Shown in pieces: positions 53,411 to 63,155 of a DNA stretch of 64,000 bases (its first letter is position 1; each line of letters starts with the position of its first letter). The stretch is from assembly GCF_015191005.1 (NCBI RefSeq), contig NZ_CP040442.1, positions 1,860,001-1,924,000 of the forward strand, written 5' to 3'. The translations under genes were made by a program, and so were the position numbers. Under the pieces are notes generated by a model. The model did not search any database. It was not told the origin of the DNA and saw only the letters and a list, made by a program, of their open reading frames with translations. The DNA is from Kaistella flava (ex Peng et al. 2021). GTDB taxonomy: Bacteria; Bacteroidota; Bacteroidia; Flavobacteriales; Weeksellaceae.

Positions 53411-54898
53411 TTACTTCTTCACGATTGCTTTCATTAATGCACTGTCAATTTTGAAATCGGTCTTTCCATTAATTTTTACATTTTCAAAAACAATATTAGA
53501 AGCGTTTTTTCCAACAACTCCTTGTTTGCTATTAATATTTACGTTTTTGAAATAAATATTTTCGATGAATTTATTCGGAAGTCCTGTAAAACTAAATGCT
53601 GTTTTTGCACTTTCACAATTCACATTACTAATATAAAAATCGTGTAAATAAGGAATTTTATCGCCTGTAAATTGGGCATCTTGACTTTCCTTACTACTTC
53701 CAGCCGGTGCATCAGCATATAAGGTATCGAAGAAAACTGCAGCTTCCACAATGTTTTTCATTTCAATATTCTGAATGAAAATCTGACTTACATCACCTCC
53801 TCTTCCTGAGTTGCTTTTCACCCGAATTCCAATATCGGTTCCATCGAAAAGACAGTTAGAAACAAAGATATTTTTCATACCACCATCGGTATTACTTCCG
53901 ATTACAAAACCGCCGTGTCCTTCGTAAACAGTACATTCTGCGATAATAACATTTTGAAGATTTGCTTCGCCATTTTTTGGTTCACCGCTGGATTTCATAC
54001 AAATACCGTCGTCGCCTGCATTCACTTTCGTATTATAAATAATCACATTTTTAGAAGCGCTAATATCAATTCCATCTCCGTTCTGAGCCCATTTTGGATT
54101 ATAAACTGTCGTGTTTTTGATAACCAGATTGGTGATATTTTTTGGATTAATGACAAATTTTGGAGAGTTTCTAAAAGTTGGACCATCAATCAATAAGTTG
54201 GTCACTTTTGATAAAGTAAACATCATCGGACGTAAAAAATGATGAAGCACTTTGTAATCTCCGATTGTCGGATTATTAATAGCAGCAACTATTTTTGACA
54301 ATTTCTCACCATTCATAGCTTCCGAACTTGGCCACCAGATTTTTCCATCTTCACTTACTACTCCACCTTTATTAATTAATTTCGTCCACTCTTCTTTGCT
54401 TAATTTAAATTTTTTCACAGGTCTCCAAGCTTCTCCCGCTCCATCAAAAATTCCTTCACCCGTAAAAGCAACATCATTTAGATTATTTCCCCAAATTGGC
54501 GGAGTAACATCAAATTTCCCTTTAGAGTATTCACGCAATGGAAATTGATTGATGTCATTAGAAAACTGAACAACGGCTCCTTTTTCAACATGAAAGTTTA
54601 TTTTACTTTTTAATTCGATTGGTCCGGTTAGCCAAACTCCTGCAGGAACAATTAACTTTCCACCTCCTTTTTCACTGATGGTAGAAATCGCTTTTTCAAA
54701 CGCTTTTGTATTTAGTGTTATTCCGTTTCCTACTCCACCAAAATCTTTAATATTATAAGATGTTTCTGGAATAGTTGGTAAAACCATTTCACCAAAGTCA
54801 AAAGGTGCATTTTTGATGTAATATTCGATGCTGTTTTTCTGAGCTTTACAAATTGTGATTGCTAGAAAAAGAGCAAAAAGTAATGATATTTTTTTCAT
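53411..54898 (-). CDS. Polygalacturonase-type glycoside hydrolase, GH28
   Basis: 495 residues with a signal peptide (about 1-19, ends TICKAQ). Right-handed beta helix with the GH28 catalytic residues: NGDGIDISAS (Asp, NxD-type), NAGDDGICMKSSG (Asp-Asp), EGHGGFVIGSNTDGG (His) and DIGIRVKSNSGRGG (Arg-x-Lys). The N terminus (YNIKDFGGVGNGITLNTKAFEKAI) is the usual Pec_lyase_3-like start. It hydrolyses the galacturonan backbone. A LacI-type operator lies 48 bp before its start (54946-54959), separate from the operon to its right. Confidence 0.93.
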   Translation of the reverse strand: MKKISLLFALFLAITICKAQKNSIEYYIKNAPFDFGEMVLPTIPETSYNIKDFGGVGNGITLNTKAFEKAISTISEKGGGKLIVPAGVWLTGPIELKSKINFHVEKGAVVQFSNDINQFPLREYSKGKFDVTPPIWGNNLNDVAFTGEGIFDGAGEAWRPVKKFKLSKEEWTKLINKGGVVSEDGKIWWPSSEAMNGEKLSKIVAAINNPTIGDYKVLHHFLRPMMFTLSKVTNLLIDGPTFRNSPKFVINPKNITNLVIKNTTVYNPKWAQNGDGIDISASKNVIIYNTKVNAGDDGICMKSSGEPKNGEANLQNVIIAECTVYEGHGGFVIGSNTDGGMKNIFVSNCLFDGTDIGIRVKSNSGRGGDVSQIFIQNIEMKNIVEAAVFFDTLYADAPAGSSKESQDAQFTGDKIPYLHDFYISNVNCESAKTAFSFTGLPNKFIENIYFKNVNINSKQGVVGKNASNIVFENVKINGKTDFKIDSALMKAIVKK

Positions 54899-54945
54899 GA
54901 TATTTAAAATATATTTAGAGTAAAATTATAAAAATTAATTGATAA

Positions 54946-54959
54946 TGTAATCGTTTGCA
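54946..54959. promoter_or_regulatory. LacI-type operator before GH28 gene
   Basis: TGTAATCGTTTGCA matches the LacI-family consensus TGnAAnCGnTTnCA. No TAnnTTTG box adjoins it, unlike the other three sites of this set. Confidence 0.6.
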
Positions 54960-55017
54960 TAACTTTAAATATGCTGTCATTCTTTTGGAATAAATTACCT
55001 TGAAATAAAAGCAATCT

Positions 55018-55785
55018 TCAATTTTTAATTTGCAAATAGTAAGACAAAGGATGTTTTTGGATTTCTAACTCCTTCACAAACAGTTTTGCAACTTCTGTCG
55101 CACCCAAGACAGACAAATGCGTATTATCATCGATACCTTTTGGATAGTAAGGATGTTCTCCGGGTAAATAATGCAGGTGAAGTTTTTTCGAATTTTCGAC
55201 TCCGTATATCATTTCTAAATTTTCGGTGAGATATTGCATATCGAAAAAAGGAACATTCATTTCCCGGGCAACTAATCTTGCGATCAGCGTATAATTTCCG
55301 TGTGAATCTAAAAGAACACCCTGTTCATTAAATTTCCGACGCGCAATCGAGGAAAACATTATTGGAATTGCCCCTTTTGATCTAGCTTCTGTTATATAAT
55401 TCATGAGATTATGTCGGTAAGAAGTTTGCGGATTCGTGTATCTCGCAGAATCAGTTTCTTTGGCGTCATTATGTCCAAACTGAATGAACAGATAATTACC
55501 CGGTTTTAAGGAATCCACGACTTTCTGCCAATGTCCCAAAGTGCGGAAACTTTTGGTACTTCTTCCATTTACTGCATGATTTTTAATAATGACATGATCG
55601 TTAAAAAATTGAGGCAGAACTTGAACCCATCCTCTCTCCGGATTTTTATCTGGATCTACTTTATTCGCCATCGTAGAATCTCCGATAGTGAAAATCGTTA
55701 TTTTATCTGATTTCTTCATAGAATCTCCACTTTTACAGCTACATAGAATTAAAATAGAAACGATAATAAGATGATGTAATTTCAT
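55018..55785 (-). CDS. Rhamnogalacturonan acetylesterase-type SGNH hydrolase (CE12-like)
   Basis: 255 residues; lipobox ILILCSCKSGD. SGNH blocks: FTIGDSTMAN (nucleophile Ser, about 33-42), AVNGRSTKSFR, FIQFGHNDAKE (Asn) and DNTHLSVLG (Asp-x-x-His near the C terminus). CE12 enzymes remove acetyl groups from rhamnogalacturonan. I start at 55785 and not at 55839, since the extra 18 residues would overlap the CE8 gene and precede a normal lipoprotein signal. The gene follows CE8 by 13 bp. Confidence 0.9.
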   Translation of the reverse strand: MKLHHLIIVSILILCSCKSGDSMKKSDKITIFTIGDSTMANKVDPDKNPERGWVQVLPQFFNDHVIIKNHAVNGRSTKSFRTLGHWQKVVDSLKPGNYLFIQFGHNDAKETDSARYTNPQTSYRHNLMNYITEARSKGAIPIMFSSIARRKFNEQGVLLDSHGNYTLIARLVAREMNVPFFDMQYLTENLEMIYGVENSKKLHLHYLPGEHPYYPKGIDDNTHLSVLGATEVAKLFVKELEIQKHPLSYYLQIKN

Positions 55786-55798
55786 AAATTTAATACTT

Positions 55799-56761
55799 TT
55801 AGTTTTCAGCGATTTCAAACCAGTTATTATGCAACTCATCTTTTAGAATAATCGATTTCTGATATTGAGAGGCTTCTTTTTTATTTAATAGATGAGACCA
55901 TTTCACACGTAATTTCGTATTTGCACCTGATCCTGAATTGTTGAATTCTGCATAAAAAGATTTATTCTCAGCGTCTTTTTTATCCCAGTTATTCCAACCT
56001 TCCGGGAGAATGTGATTTCCTAAATTTGAATTGAGAATAACGGTTTTCGCATGAGTTCTCCAAGGTCGCCCAAAATAAACTTTAGAAACATTTTTAGCAG
56101 AAGTGAATTTGCAGTCCTTAAACACAAACCCGAAAGGTGAATTGTCCGGCGTTGAAGCAGCCGTAATGTAGGAATCTTTTTTACTGAAGATTTCGCAACC
56201 TTCAAAAAAAGCAGTCGCACTTCCGAAAATAAAATCGGTTGTTCCATCGATGTAGCAATCTTTAAAATAGTATTTTCCTTCACCACTTAAATAAAGCGTA
56301 TCCTGATTGCCAAGAATCTTGCAATTCAGTACAGAAACTCTATTTGCATTGATACTCAAAGCGATTGCCTGTCCGATATCTCCTGCAGAATTTTCGATGG
56401 TTAAATTTTTCAAAATGGCATCATTTCCTTCTACCAAAAGCGTCGGTGTAAAAAAAGTACTGTTTCTTCCTAAATCTACTTTTTTAAAATAATCATCGAA
56501 CGTAATTATCGTAGAGTCTTTACTTTCACCAACCAAAGAAAGGTTAGAATTCCATTCGTGGAGTTTTACTTTCTCTTTGTAAATTCCGTTTTTAATGAAG
56601 ATCGTAATTCTTTGATCAGGAAAAGCTTTTGTATTATTTATGGCATCTTGAATGGTTACAAAATCTCCTTTCCCCTCTTTCGAAACAATAAATGATTTTT
56701 TTTCCTGCGAAAAACTGAGCGAGGAAATTAAGATGGAAAAGAAGATTAAAAACACTTTCAT
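55799..56761 (-). CDS. Pectinesterase, CE8
   Basis: 320 residues with a signal peptide (about 1-18, ends LSFSQE). Catalytic residues of CE8 are all visible: Gln in ENSAGDIGQAIAL, Gln-Asp in LGNQDTLYLSG (proton donor Asp), DFIFGSATAFFEGC (nucleophile Asp) and VYFGRPWRTH (Arg). It removes methyl esters from homogalacturonan, which opens the backbone to PL1 and GH28. Seven base pairs or fewer separate it from the GH105 gene upstream, so translation is probably coupled. Confidence 0.94.
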   Translation of the reverse strand: MKVFLIFFSILISSLSFSQEKKSFIVSKEGKGDFVTIQDAINNTKAFPDQRITIFIKNGIYKEKVKLHEWNSNLSLVGESKDSTIITFDDYFKKVDLGRNSTFFTPTLLVEGNDAILKNLTIENSAGDIGQAIALSINANRVSVLNCKILGNQDTLYLSGEGKYYFKDCYIDGTTDFIFGSATAFFEGCEIFSKKDSYITAASTPDNSPFGFVFKDCKFTSAKNVSKVYFGRPWRTHAKTVILNSNLGNHILPEGWNNWDKKDAENKSFYAEFNNSGSGANTKLRVKWSHLLNKKEASQYQKSIILKDELHNNWFEIAEN

Positions 56762-56767
56762 CCTTTT

Positions 56768-57988
56768 CTATTTATTCAATTCTAAAGCGGCAAGAATAAA
56801 AGGCCCGGTTGCTTTCGGATCGTTATCTTTCTTCTTTTCATTGACATAATATTCAAAAGAGCCATCACGATAAGGCGTTCCACCCAAACCTGCGACAGCA
56901 CACGCTTCTGTAATAGTAACCGATCCATCTGGGGAAACTTTTACCAGATTTTTAATTAAACCATCGAAACCTTTAACTGCTAAATTTTTATATTCTTTTG
57001 ATAAATACCCTTTGTTGGCACCCTTCGCAAAAGCATAAACGAACATTGCACTTCCGGTCGCTTCCAAGTAATTTCCGCCTTGGTTTCCTTTGTCTGTAAC
57101 CTGATACCACAATCCGGTCGGATCCTGATATTTTGCAATTGCTTTTGAAGTGGAATTTAAATAAGAAATCAATTCTGCTCTTTTCGGATGATCCTTGGGA
57201 AAATAATCCAATGCATCCACCAAAGCCATGGTGTACCAACCTAAAGATCTGGACCAAAAATTCGGCGAAGTTCCCGTTTGTTTATTTGCCCAATCCATTT
57301 TTCTACTTTCGTCCCAACCATGGAAAAGCAAGCCGGTTTTCGGATCAACTAAATGTTTTTGAATAATTTCAAATTGAAGCGCTACATCGTTCAAATTTTT
57401 TCCGCCTTCAAATTTTGAGGTGTAATGAGCATAGAAAGGAGCTCCCATAAATAAACCATCCAGCCACATTTGATTTGGGTAAATCTTTTTGTGCCAAAAT
57501 CCACCTTCTGTAGTTCTTGGATGGGTTTCTAATTGACTGCGCAAAGTTTGCATGGCAGTCAGGTATTTTTGTTCCTTCGTTTTATCGTACAAGTCGAATA
57601 GGATATTTCCAGCTTCAATCATGTCGATGTTATAATTCTCAAATTTATAAGAAGGAATTTTTCCGTTTTCATCGATCGTTGCATCGGCGTAACCTTTTAC
57701 ATAATCGTAATATTTCTGGTCTTTTGTTTTTTTGTAAAGTTTCTCAAAACCCGTCATTACCAAACCATGAACATAATCCCATTTTGGTTCTGTTTTATCA
57801 TCTAACTGATATGCTTGAGGATATTGTTTCATTAAAGTTAAAGCCATTCTTTCCGACCATTTTTTGTCGGTTGGAATTGATGTTCCGTCCGATTTTGTAG
57901 AAACATTCGTAGCGGTACAACTTACGGTAAACAATATTATCATCATTGAAAACCCGAGGAGAAGATGCCTGAAATTACTATTTTGCAT
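56768..57988 (-). CDS. Unsaturated rhamnogalacturonyl hydrolase, GH105
   Basis: 406 residues with a lipobox LFTVSCTATN (Cys about 24). (alpha/alpha)6 barrel with GH105 motifs: WDYVHGLVMTGFEKLY (about 69-84), MWLDGLFMGAPFYAHY (about 172-187, catalytic Asp) and FWSRSLGWYTMALVDALDYFP (read as two parts: FWSRSLGWYTM, ALVDALDYFP; about 240-260). It releases the unsaturated uronate from the non-reducing end of lyase products. The product would enter the same DEH-KDG-KDPG route encoded by the alginate island. Confidence 0.92.
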   Translation of the reverse strand: MQNSNFRHLLLGFSMMIILFTVSCTATNVSTKSDGTSIPTDKKWSERMALTLMKQYPQAYQLDDKTEPKWDYVHGLVMTGFEKLYKKTKDQKYYDYVKGYADATIDENGKIPSYKFENYNIDMIEAGNILFDLYDKTKEQKYLTAMQTLRSQLETHPRTTEGGFWHKKIYPNQMWLDGLFMGAPFYAHYTSKFEGGKNLNDVALQFEIIQKHLVDPKTGLLFHGWDESRKMDWANKQTGTSPNFWSRSLGWYTMALVDALDYFPKDHPKRAELISYLNSTSKAIAKYQDPTGLWYQVTDKGNQGGNYLEATGSAMFVYAFAKGANKGYLSKEYKNLAVKGFDGLIKNLVKVSPDGSVTITEACAVAGLGGTPYRDGSFEYYVNEKKKDNDPKATGPFILAALELNK

Positions 57989-58011
57989 GCTTAATTTTTT
58001 GATAAATTAAT

Positions 58012-58980
58012 TTAAAGTTTATTTTTAGAATTAAGTTGATCTAATTTAATGTTGATATAATTCTGAAATTCTTCTTTCGTTTTTAAAGCATCCTGCTCTT
58101 TTTCCCAAGACGCCAAGAAATAATAAGTAACTTCTTTTGTCGTAGGTTTAAAAACGACCAAATAATCAAATGGACCGTCTTTAACTTCAGCAATGGTAGA
58201 AGTTTCATAGAAAAGTGCCATTCCTAAACCATCATCAAACATCGATTGATTTCCAAAAGTAGCAATATATCCCCACTTTCCATTCGCACTCTTTTTCTGC
58301 AAAAGCTCTTCTTTTTTCACTTTTACAATTCCAGTAGCAATACCCGAAATTGGTGCAGAAGGTGTAAACGAATATTTTGTAAATCGTTCATCAGGAAAAA
58401 TAGAAAGTTTCGCTTTTAAATCAATTTTATCGTTTAAAGTTTTCCAACCTATATAATCAATGTTGACTGTAGATTTTTTAGCAGAGTTTTCTACATTTGC
58501 TGAAGTTTTATCAACGGTTTCGAAACGGTACATTTTGTCGTCAACAATTCTGGTGATCGATCCTAGACCAACTCCTTTGCCTACTTTCAAAACATCTGAA
58601 CCCCAGTCTTGTCTTAAATGATAAGAGTCAAAACCATCTAGACCTACTTCTGGTAGGATTATTTTTTTACTTGTTTTCCCGAAAATATCAATTGCATTTC
58701 TCCAATCTAAATACAATCGGTAAGCAATTTTATTACTTTCCCAACCTGGACCTTCATACCGAATATCGAATGAATGATCAGTGTGCAAAGGATCCAGCGT
58801 GTGAGATTGAACACTTTTCCATGTTCCACCTTCATATTTTCTACCATTCCATTTTCCACCTTCTTTTACGGAGATTTCGGCATTGGTTTTCTGTTCTTTA
58901 TTTGAATTTACTTTCTGCGAATTACAACTTATAGTTTGACTTAATATTACTGCGATTGCAGCTACTTTATAGATTTTCAT
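58012..58980 (-). CDS. DUF4861 domain lipoprotein
   Basis: 322 residues with a lipobox SQTISCNSQK (Cys about 19). The remainder is a beta-rich domain with GWESNKIAYRLYLDWRNAID (about 79-98), DSYHLRQDWGSDVLKVGKG (about 117-135) and a late YYFLASWEKE. I recognise this as the DUF4861 family of Bacteroidota, frequently found in loci for uronic acid polymers and next to GH105 genes; the reaction is not established for me. Its start overlaps the end of the upstream hydrolase gene by 14 bp, so the pair is coupled. Confidence 0.8.
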   Translation of the reverse strand: MKIYKVAAIAVILSQTISCNSQKVNSNKEQKTNAEISVKEGGKWNGRKYEGGTWKSVQSHTLDPLHTDHSFDIRYEGPGWESNKIAYRLYLDWRNAIDIFGKTSKKIILPEVGLDGFDSYHLRQDWGSDVLKVGKGVGLGSITRIVDDKMYRFETVDKTSANVENSAKKSTVNIDYIGWKTLNDKIDLKAKLSIFPDERFTKYSFTPSAPISGIATGIVKVKKEELLQKKSANGKWGYIATFGNQSMFDDGLGMALFYETSTIAEVKDGPFDYLVVFKPTTKEVTYYFLASWEKEQDALKTKEEFQNYINIKLDQLNSKNKL

Positions 58981-59878
58981 TTTGATTTATTTTGAAATTT
59001 ACATTTAGAAAATTACTGATATATTTTATAGTTGGTTCAAACCAAGGCTCAAAAAGCCAAAATGGATGTGGACTGTTTTCGATCTTTTCTACTTGGAAAT
59101 AAATTCCGAATTCATTCAGCTTCGTAATAAAATCATTTTGTCCGGCACTGAATCTTTTGAACTGACTATTGATAAACAAGAAAGGAGGAGTTGTCGCGGA
59201 AACGTGAGACAAAGCAGAAGCATCTTGCCAAACTTTTGGAACTTCTTCATAAGTTCCGCCCAGCCATAATGCTGCAACTTCACCTTCCTCAGAATCTGGA
59301 TGATGAAAGGATAAAAGTCCATCAATATCGATGACTGCATTAATTTCTGCAGGATATTTAGTTCCAATTAAAGAAACTATTTGTCCACCAGATGAGCAGC
59401 CAAGTAAAGCAATTTTAGTAGCGTCGATTTTAAATTTTTTTCTATTTTTTTTCAGGAACAGAATTGCATCACGAATATCATTAATAGAAGCGGGATATTT
59501 TGCTTCATCGGAAAGTCGGTATTCTACGGTGAAAGTCTGATAGCCCAAAAGTGCAATTTTTTGTGCCATCGGATTTTGCATTTCTTTTGAACCAGATTTC
59601 CAGCCGCCACCATGAATGAGAATTACTGCCGGTTTTGAGATTGAATTCTTATTAATAAAAGCATCCAGCTTCAAATCATGGTTTCCCACTTTTTTATAAA
59701 TAATATCCGAAGTAAAATTAATTTCACTTGACTGCAAGAATTCTACTTTTTTAATAAAAGGAAACTTCTTAATTTCTTTTTGAAAGGCAGAATTCAGAGA
59801 GAAGGTCGGATCTTTCTTAATCTGACTGTAAATTAAGTTAATGAATAAAACGGCAAAAAGAGCACTATATTTTTTCAT
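58967..59878 (-). CDS. Secreted alpha/beta hydrolase (pectin acetylesterase-like)
   Basis: 303 residues, signal peptide (MKKYSALFAVLFINLIYS, ends YSQ). BD-FAE-like: VILIHGGGWKSGS (about 86-98), nucleophile GCSSGGQIVSLIG (about 162-174), and later acid and His regions (DIDGLLSFHHP, ENSPHPFWLFEP). I start at 59878; the longer frame to 59917 crosses the LacI-type operator. First gene of the pectin operon. Given partners CE8 and CE12, a deacetylase or other esterase role on pectin is likely. It is a distant paralogue of the island esterase at 41472. Confidence 0.85.
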   Translation of the reverse strand: MKKYSALFAVLFINLIYSQIKKDPTFSLNSAFQKEIKKFPFIKKVEFLQSSEINFTSDIIYKKVGNHDLKLDAFINKNSISKPAVILIHGGGWKSGSKEMQNPMAQKIALLGYQTFTVEYRLSDEAKYPASINDIRDAILFLKKNRKKFKIDATKIALLGCSSGGQIVSLIGTKYPAEINAVIDIDGLLSFHHPDSEEGEVAALWLGGTYEEVPKVWQDASALSHVSATTPPFLFINSQFKRFSAGQNDFITKLNEFGIYFQVEKIENSPHPFWLFEPWFEPTIKYISNFLNVNFKINQNENL

Positions 59879-59900
59879 AAATAAAAACTCTAAAACACAT

Positions 59901-59922
59901 CGCAATCGATTACACAAATTTA
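59901..59922 (-). promoter_or_regulatory. LacI-type operator and -7 box of the pectin operon
   Basis: Read on the minus strand: TAAATTTG (-7 box, 59915-59922) followed directly by TGTAATCGATTGCG (59901-59914), a near-perfect LacI-family palindrome. It lies 22 bp before the first start codon of the operon. Confidence 0.72.
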
Positions 59923-60077
59923 ATTTAAATTACTTTAAATACAAACTTTTATATCGCAAATAAAGATATTTTACAATTTACAGTCATTTAGAAAAGCAAA
60001 TTAATGTCAAAACCAACAAAAAAGTATCAAATTAAAAATAAGGATCAAAATAAATGACCTAAAAAGAATATTTTTTA

Positions 60078-60099
60078 TACATTTGTGTAATCCATTACA
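60078..60099 (+). promoter_or_regulatory. LacI-type operator and -7 box of the PL1 gene
   Basis: TACATTTG (60078-60085) followed directly by the palindrome TGTAATCCATTACA (60086-60099). The arrangement is the same as at 59901 and 63975. The PL1 ATG is 35 bp further. Confidence 0.72.
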
Positions 60100-60134
60100 T
60101 AAATCGTAAAAACCTTATAGTAAATAGTTTAATT

Positions 60135-62630
60135 ATGAAAAAAATATTACTTTTTTTGACATTAGTTTTAATGTCATTTAACTTACAGGCACAGTCTGTA
60201 AACATTACCCAAGAAACCGGCTGGCTAGAATCAGCGTATATCAAATGGGATCCAGTTACTACAGCAGACAGCTATAATGTGTATTACAGTGGAGGCGGAT
60301 TTACCGATAAAAAAATTGACACCCAATTAATAAGAAGTTATGGAAGTTATTTTCGTGCAGATGTATTGGGTTTGGCAGCAGGTTCTTATACTATAAAAGT
60401 TGCTCCGGTAGTCGGAGATATTGAAGGAGCAGCAACAGTTTCTGGTTCAATTACTGTTTTAGCTCATGACAGAGCTGGTTTTGCACACAGTGATGGCAGA
60501 ATTCCAGGAGGCTATAATCTTGACGGTACATTGAAAACTAATGCTGTTGTCCAGTACATTACACAAAATACAAAAAATAACGTATCGCTTAATGTTACAG
60601 GAGCTAACGCAAATCCATGTATCGGGTTGCAGGCAATTCTTGATGGCTTCAAAAAAGGTAATGATAACAGACCTTTAGTCGTGAGAATGATTGGAAATAT
60701 TACGCATTTAACCAATATGTTAAACGGTGATATCGTCATTGAAAATAAAAACAATGTAAACAGTTCTATAACCGTAGAAGGTGTAGGATCGGATGCTGTG
60801 GCAAATGGTTGGGGAATTCGTATTAAACTTGCTTCTAACATTGAAGTAAGAAACATCGGTTTTATGCTTACAAACGGTGGTGAAGGCGATAATGTTAGTT
60901 TACAAGATAAAAACGACCACATCTGGATTCACCACAACGATATGTTTTATGGTGCAGCAGGAGGAGATGCAGATCAAGCAAAAGGAGATGGCGCGCTTGA
61001 CAGCAAAAACTCAACAGATGTAACATTTTCTTATAACCATTTTTGGGACAGTGGAAAAAGCAGTCTTTTGGGTTTAAAAGAAGCTGCCAAACCAAATTTA
61101 CGTGCGACCTATCATCACAACTGGTTTGACCATTCAGATTCTCGTCATCCACGCGTAAGAACTTATTCTGCACACATTTACAATAATTATTTTGATGGAA
61201 ACTCCAAATACGGAGCAGGTTCTACCATGGCATCTTCCCTATTTTTAGAAGGAAATTATTTTAGAAACACTAAATATCCAATGTTGATTTCTATGCAAGG
61301 AACAGACACTTACAGTGGTACCGGTACTTTTTCCAGTGAAGCTGGAGGAATGATTAAATCATTTAACAATTTCATTACTGGTGCACAAAGATTTATTCCA
61401 TATGATGCAACAAATTTCCCGGTAGAATTTGATGCGGTAGTTGCGACGACCAGAAATCAAGTAATTCCTAACACCATCAAAACGAAAAAAGGAGAAACAC
61501 CTTATAATAATTTTGATACTGATCCTTTATCATATATTAATACTTTGGTAGTGCAGGAGCCGGAAGCAGCAAGAGATCAAACAATGCAATATGCAGGTAG
61601 AGTTTCTGGAGGTGATCTTCGTTTTACATTTGATAATACTGTTGATGATAAGTCTTATGACATCAACCCTGCCTTAAAAGCCTTGCTTACTAATTATCAA
61701 ACTCAATTAGTGTTTGTACAAGGAGAAACTCCTGTAGTTGTAAGTTCACAAACCTTGACAGCACCAGGAAATAACGACCAAAATGTAGCAACAGGAGTTG
61801 CAATTTCAGACATGGTATTTACCTGGGGCGGAACAGCAGATGATGCTTCTGTAAGTGGTTTACCTGCAAGTGGAATTACTTTCGTGAAAAATATGGGCGA
61901 AAAAACAATTATAGTTTCTGGTACTCCAACCGAAGATGTAAGTTTTACTGTAACTACTTCGGGAGCTACAGGTACTCCAGTTAGCGCAGATGGAAATATC
62001 ACAATAGAAGATAATCCAGCGAACACATCCAACATAATTCATAATTTCACAACTAATGGATTAGTAAGTTCATTTTATACTTTTGAATCTGCTAATCTGA
62101 ATGCTGCTGATGGAAATACCACTTATGACGGTCTTACATTAACGAAGAGATTAAAAATTGAAACAGCAACTAAAATTAATTACAAAACAACATCTGTTTC
62201 TACTTTGACACTTGTTTTTAATTCTGATTTTGCAAAAAAGATAAAATTAGATGGCTCGAATTATACTGCAGTTAATGGTGTTGTTATTATCCCTAATGTT
62301 GCTGCGGGAGATCATTCAATTACGAAAGGAGACACAACGGATCTTTATTATATTAAAACAGAGTATGGAACTCTTGCGACAGGAAATACAGCTATAGCTG
62401 AAACTAATATAAAAATTTATCCAAATCCTGTTACTGATTATGTAATGCTTTCAGTTCCGGAAAATGTTAAGATTGAGAATATCTCGATTTATAGTACTGC
62501 TGGACAACTGGTAAAAACCTTTCAAGGTAAAGATCAAAAGATCAATTTAAGTAACTTAAAATCTGGTCTGTATATTATGAATGTTAAATCTAATAACGGT
62601 TCCCAACAATTTAAAATAATTAAAAAATAA
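60135..62630 (+). CDS. Pectate lyase, PL1 family, multidomain and T9SS-secreted
   Basis: 831 residues. Signal peptide (ends NLQAQ, about 20); fibronectin type III-like domain (about 22-112, ESAYIKWDPVTTADSYNVYYS); PL1 beta helix (about 115-460) with NDHIWIHHNDMF, GDGALDSKNSTDVTFSYNHF and the substrate-binding Arg in SDSRHPRVRTY; an Ig-like region (about 530-640); a further beta domain (about 640-745: YDGLTLTKRLKIETAT); and a T9SS type A tail (NIKIYPNPVTDYVMLSV to FKIIKK). It cleaves homogalacturonan by beta elimination, with calcium. The YDGLTLTKRLK domain is also in the neighbouring protein at 63156. Confidence 0.93.
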   Translation: MKKILLFLTLVLMSFNLQAQSVNITQETGWLESAYIKWDPVTTADSYNVYYSGGGFTDKKIDTQLIRSYGSYFRADVLGLAAGSYTIKVAPVVGDIEGAATVSGSITVLAHDRAGFAHSDGRIPGGYNLDGTLKTNAVVQYITQNTKNNVSLNVTGANANPCIGLQAILDGFKKGNDNRPLVVRMIGNITHLTNMLNGDIVIENKNNVNSSITVEGVGSDAVANGWGIRIKLASNIEVRNIGFMLTNGGEGDNVSLQDKNDHIWIHHNDMFYGAAGGDADQAKGDGALDSKNSTDVTFSYNHFWDSGKSSLLGLKEAAKPNLRATYHHNWFDHSDSRHPRVRTYSAHIYNNYFDGNSKYGAGSTMASSLFLEGNYFRNTKYPMLISMQGTDTYSGTGTFSSEAGGMIKSFNNFITGAQRFIPYDATNFPVEFDAVVATTRNQVIPNTIKTKKGETPYNNFDTDPLSYINTLVVQEPEAARDQTMQYAGRVSGGDLRFTFDNTVDDKSYDINPALKALLTNYQTQLVFVQGETPVVVSSQTLTAPGNNDQNVATGVAISDMVFTWGGTADDASVSGLPASGITFVKNMGEKTIIVSGTPTEDVSFTVTTSGATGTPVSADGNITIEDNPANTSNIIHNFTTNGLVSSFYTFESANLNAADGNTTYDGLTLTKRLKIETATKINYKTTSVSTLTLVFNSDFAKKIKLDGSNYTAVNGVVIIPNVAAGDHSITKGDTTDLYYIKTEYGTLATGNTAIAETNIKIYPNPVTDYVMLSVPENVKIENISIYSTAGQLVKTFQGKDQKINLSNLKSGLYIMNVKSNNGSQQFKIIKK

Positions 62631-62653
62631 AGTAAGGATTAATTTTTAATTTG

Positions 62654-62683
62654 AAGGATGGCAATAATTGTCATCCTTTTTTT
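62654..62683 (+). terminator. Terminator after the PL1 gene
   Basis: Stem AAGGATGgCAA / TTGtCATCCTT with a small AT loop, followed by TTTTTTT. It begins 24 bp past the stop codon. Confidence 0.85.
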
Positions 62684-63087
62684 AACGAAATATTCGTAAT
62701 ATAAATCCTTGGCCAATCAGATAATAAATGCATTAAACTAAATAGATGATTAGCTGTTTATATAGCCCATATTACAATTATCCAGAATTAGAGATAGTCA
62801 ACTTTTAGAAAGAGATAAAGGATTTAGATTTACAAGAGAACGGTTCTTATGATTTAAATGTCCATTTACAACAGAAAGAAAATTTACACCAGACAATTAT
62901 TAATATTTTAGCTTGGTGAAGCGGTTAAGTATGATTATTAAAAGTAGAAACCGTAGAGGAAATTTTGCTTATCCTACTCTATTTATTAACTACAATTTCA
63001 AATGAAGAAAGATCTTAAATCAAATTTAAATTGTCTGAAATCGATACATTATATCCGAAAACATCTGGCTAAAATTGAGAACAAAAA
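62684..63087. other. Gap with decayed coding sequence
   Basis: No intact gene. Plus-strand readings such as DLDLQENGSYDLNVHLQQ, then HQTIINILAW, a stop, and KVETVEEILLIL look like a broken protein; the INILAW...V.TVEEI pattern is weakly reminiscent of the C terminus of WYL-type regulators, but this is not secure. Several stops and frame changes interrupt it. Confidence 0.35.
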
Positions 63088-63118
63088 AAAGAGCAACAAA
63101 AATAATTTGTTGCTCTTT
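63088..63118 (-). terminator. Terminator after the T9SS protein gene
   Basis: Perfect 13-bp stem AAAGAGCAACAAA / TTTGTTGCTCTTT with a 5-base loop. On the minus strand it is followed by a T-run (AAAAAAAA on the plus strand at 63083-63090). It lies 38 bp past the stop codon. Confidence 0.85.
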
Positions 63119-63155
63119 ACAGTATTATGAAAAATTAATTGATAAAAAATTATCC

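Noticed and set aside
62684..63087. WYL-type regulator pseudogene
   Set aside because: Only a few residues fit and several stops intervene; left as unassigned decayed sequence.
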